Assembly (NCBI GenBank): GCA_024636105.1
Contig: JAGXHO010000129.1
Coordinates: 1 to 6,704, forward strand
Direction: 5' to 3'
From: Trueperaceae bacterium
Lineage (GTDB): Bacteria > Deinococcota > Deinococci > Deinococcales > Trueperaceae
DNA length: 6,704 nucleotides
Within the stretch, counting starts at the first letter, position 1, and the number at the start of each line of letters is the position of its first letter. The position numbers were made by a program, and so were the translations under genes. The notes beneath the pieces were generated by a model, which saw only the letters and a program-made list of their open reading frames with translations, searched no databases and was not told the origin of the DNA. This document shows, one piece after another, positions 6,286 through 6,704 of this stretch.

Positions 6286-6704
6286 CATTCCTCCGTGGAG
6301 CGCGCGACCAGATCGGCGGACTCGACGTCGCCGCGCCGCCGCAGGCCCTCGACCACGCCGGCCCGATCCGTCGCCGGTCGGTTCTGGCTCGCCTTCCATT
6401 TGCCCAGTAGCCGATCGATGGGGATCTCGACGCCGACGATCGCGCCCAGTTGTCGCTCCACGAACTCGTCCGGCGCGTCCACGACCGCCCACGGCGCCGG
6501 CTCGGCCGCCTCGTGCGCGTCGGTGAGCCCCGAGACGTGCGCTAGCAGCCAATCGCGGTCTTGGATGAACGCCGGCACCCCGCGCGCGTGGACGACCGCG
6601 TAGTTCCAGGTCGGCACCACCTTGCCGTGCTCGGATTTGGCCGCGTACCACGACGGTGTCACGTACGCTTGCGGCCCCTGGAAGGCGACCACGCTCCGGA
6701 CGAC
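6285..6704 (-). CDS. paiB: PaiB-like FMN-binding protein, 5' partial
   Basis: The minus-strand frame is open to the window edge, so about the last 139 residues of a protein normally near 200-215 residues are present. Family landmarks are AFQGPQAYVTPSWY, EHGKVVPTWNYAVVHARG, DWLLAHVSGLTDAHE, PWAVVDAP, AIVGVEIPIDRLLGKWKASQNR and the trailing DRAGVVEGLRRRG. These are characteristic of the PaiB family, split-barrel FMN-binding proteins first described as negative regulators of sporulation and degradative-enzyme genes in Bacillus. The GTG at 6692 lies inside the conserved region and is not the true start. The gene ends in TGA at 6285-6287, sharing a base with the VOC start. Whether this homologue regulates transcription or acts as a flavin-dependent enzyme cannot be told from the sequence; the symbol reflects family membership only. 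Confidence 0.88.
   Translation of the reverse strand, partial: VVRSVVAFQGPQAYVTPSWYAAKSEHGKVVPTWNYAVVHARGVPAFIQDRDWLLAHVSGLTDAHEAAEPAPWAVVDAPDEFVERQLGAIVGVEIPIDRLLGKWKASQNRPATDRAGVVEGLRRRGDVESADLVARSTEE
6290..6294 (-). promoter_or_regulatory. Shine-Dalgarno GGAGG for the VOC gene, inside the paiB-like 3' end
   Basis: GGAGG on the minus strand is part of the codons for the last residues (TEE) of the PaiB-like protein. It lies four bases before the ATG at 6285 and one before the ATG at 6288, so it selects the downstream ATG. The VOC gene is thus translated from its own strong site within the preceding gene. Confidence 0.7.

Overview
The window is very GC-rich: by eye roughly two thirds or more G+C, with strong G/C preference at third codon positions. 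Its gene families (a PaiB-like flavoprotein, a small VOC protein, GNAT tails ending in a typical actinobacterial form, a very large ATPase/TPR signalling protein) suggest a chromosome segment from a high-GC bacterium. An actinomycete-related lineage is most likely, but other high-GC phyla cannot be excluded. No RNA gene, CRISPR array, transposase, phage gene or replication origin was seen.

Left half, plus strand (2-3577): the 3' part of one very large signalling gene. The visible ~1190 residues run from the second half of an AAA_16/STAND-type ATPase domain, through a long helical TPR-like region, to a short coiled coil and a complete GGDEF diguanylate cyclase domain with an intact inhibitory site. 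The Walker A region, and any kinase domain in front of it, lie outside the window.

Middle, minus strand (5364 down to 3773): a two-gene, translationally coupled operon. The first gene is a rhomboid-type intramembrane protease carrying a seventh membrane helix and an extracytoplasmic Ig-like (SbsA/Big_5-like) tail. The second is a small nucleotidyltransferase-fold protein with all expected acidic residues. Stop and start share one base (TGATG). The operon converges on the big signalling gene. It is bracketed by two same-strand remnants of the 3' end of a GNAT acetyltransferase gene (3593-3721 and 5525-5728). These align without gaps over 43 codons: 33 of 43 residues and 103 of 129 bases match by hand count. 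This bracket is the most unusual structural feature here and suggests duplication or insertion around a GNAT gene.

Right end, minus strand (6704 down to 5890): the 3' two thirds of a PaiB-like FMN-binding protein gene, followed by a 131-residue VOC (glyoxalase/dioxygenase-fold) gene. These are also coupled by TGATG, with a strong GGAGG inside the end of the first gene. They are probably one transcript that runs on toward the right-hand GNAT remnant.

No single pathway unites the window. The rhomboid/nucleotidyltransferase pair is the best candidate for an undescribed functional unit, and the ATPase/TPR/GGDEF protein is a less common arrangement of a known signalling family.
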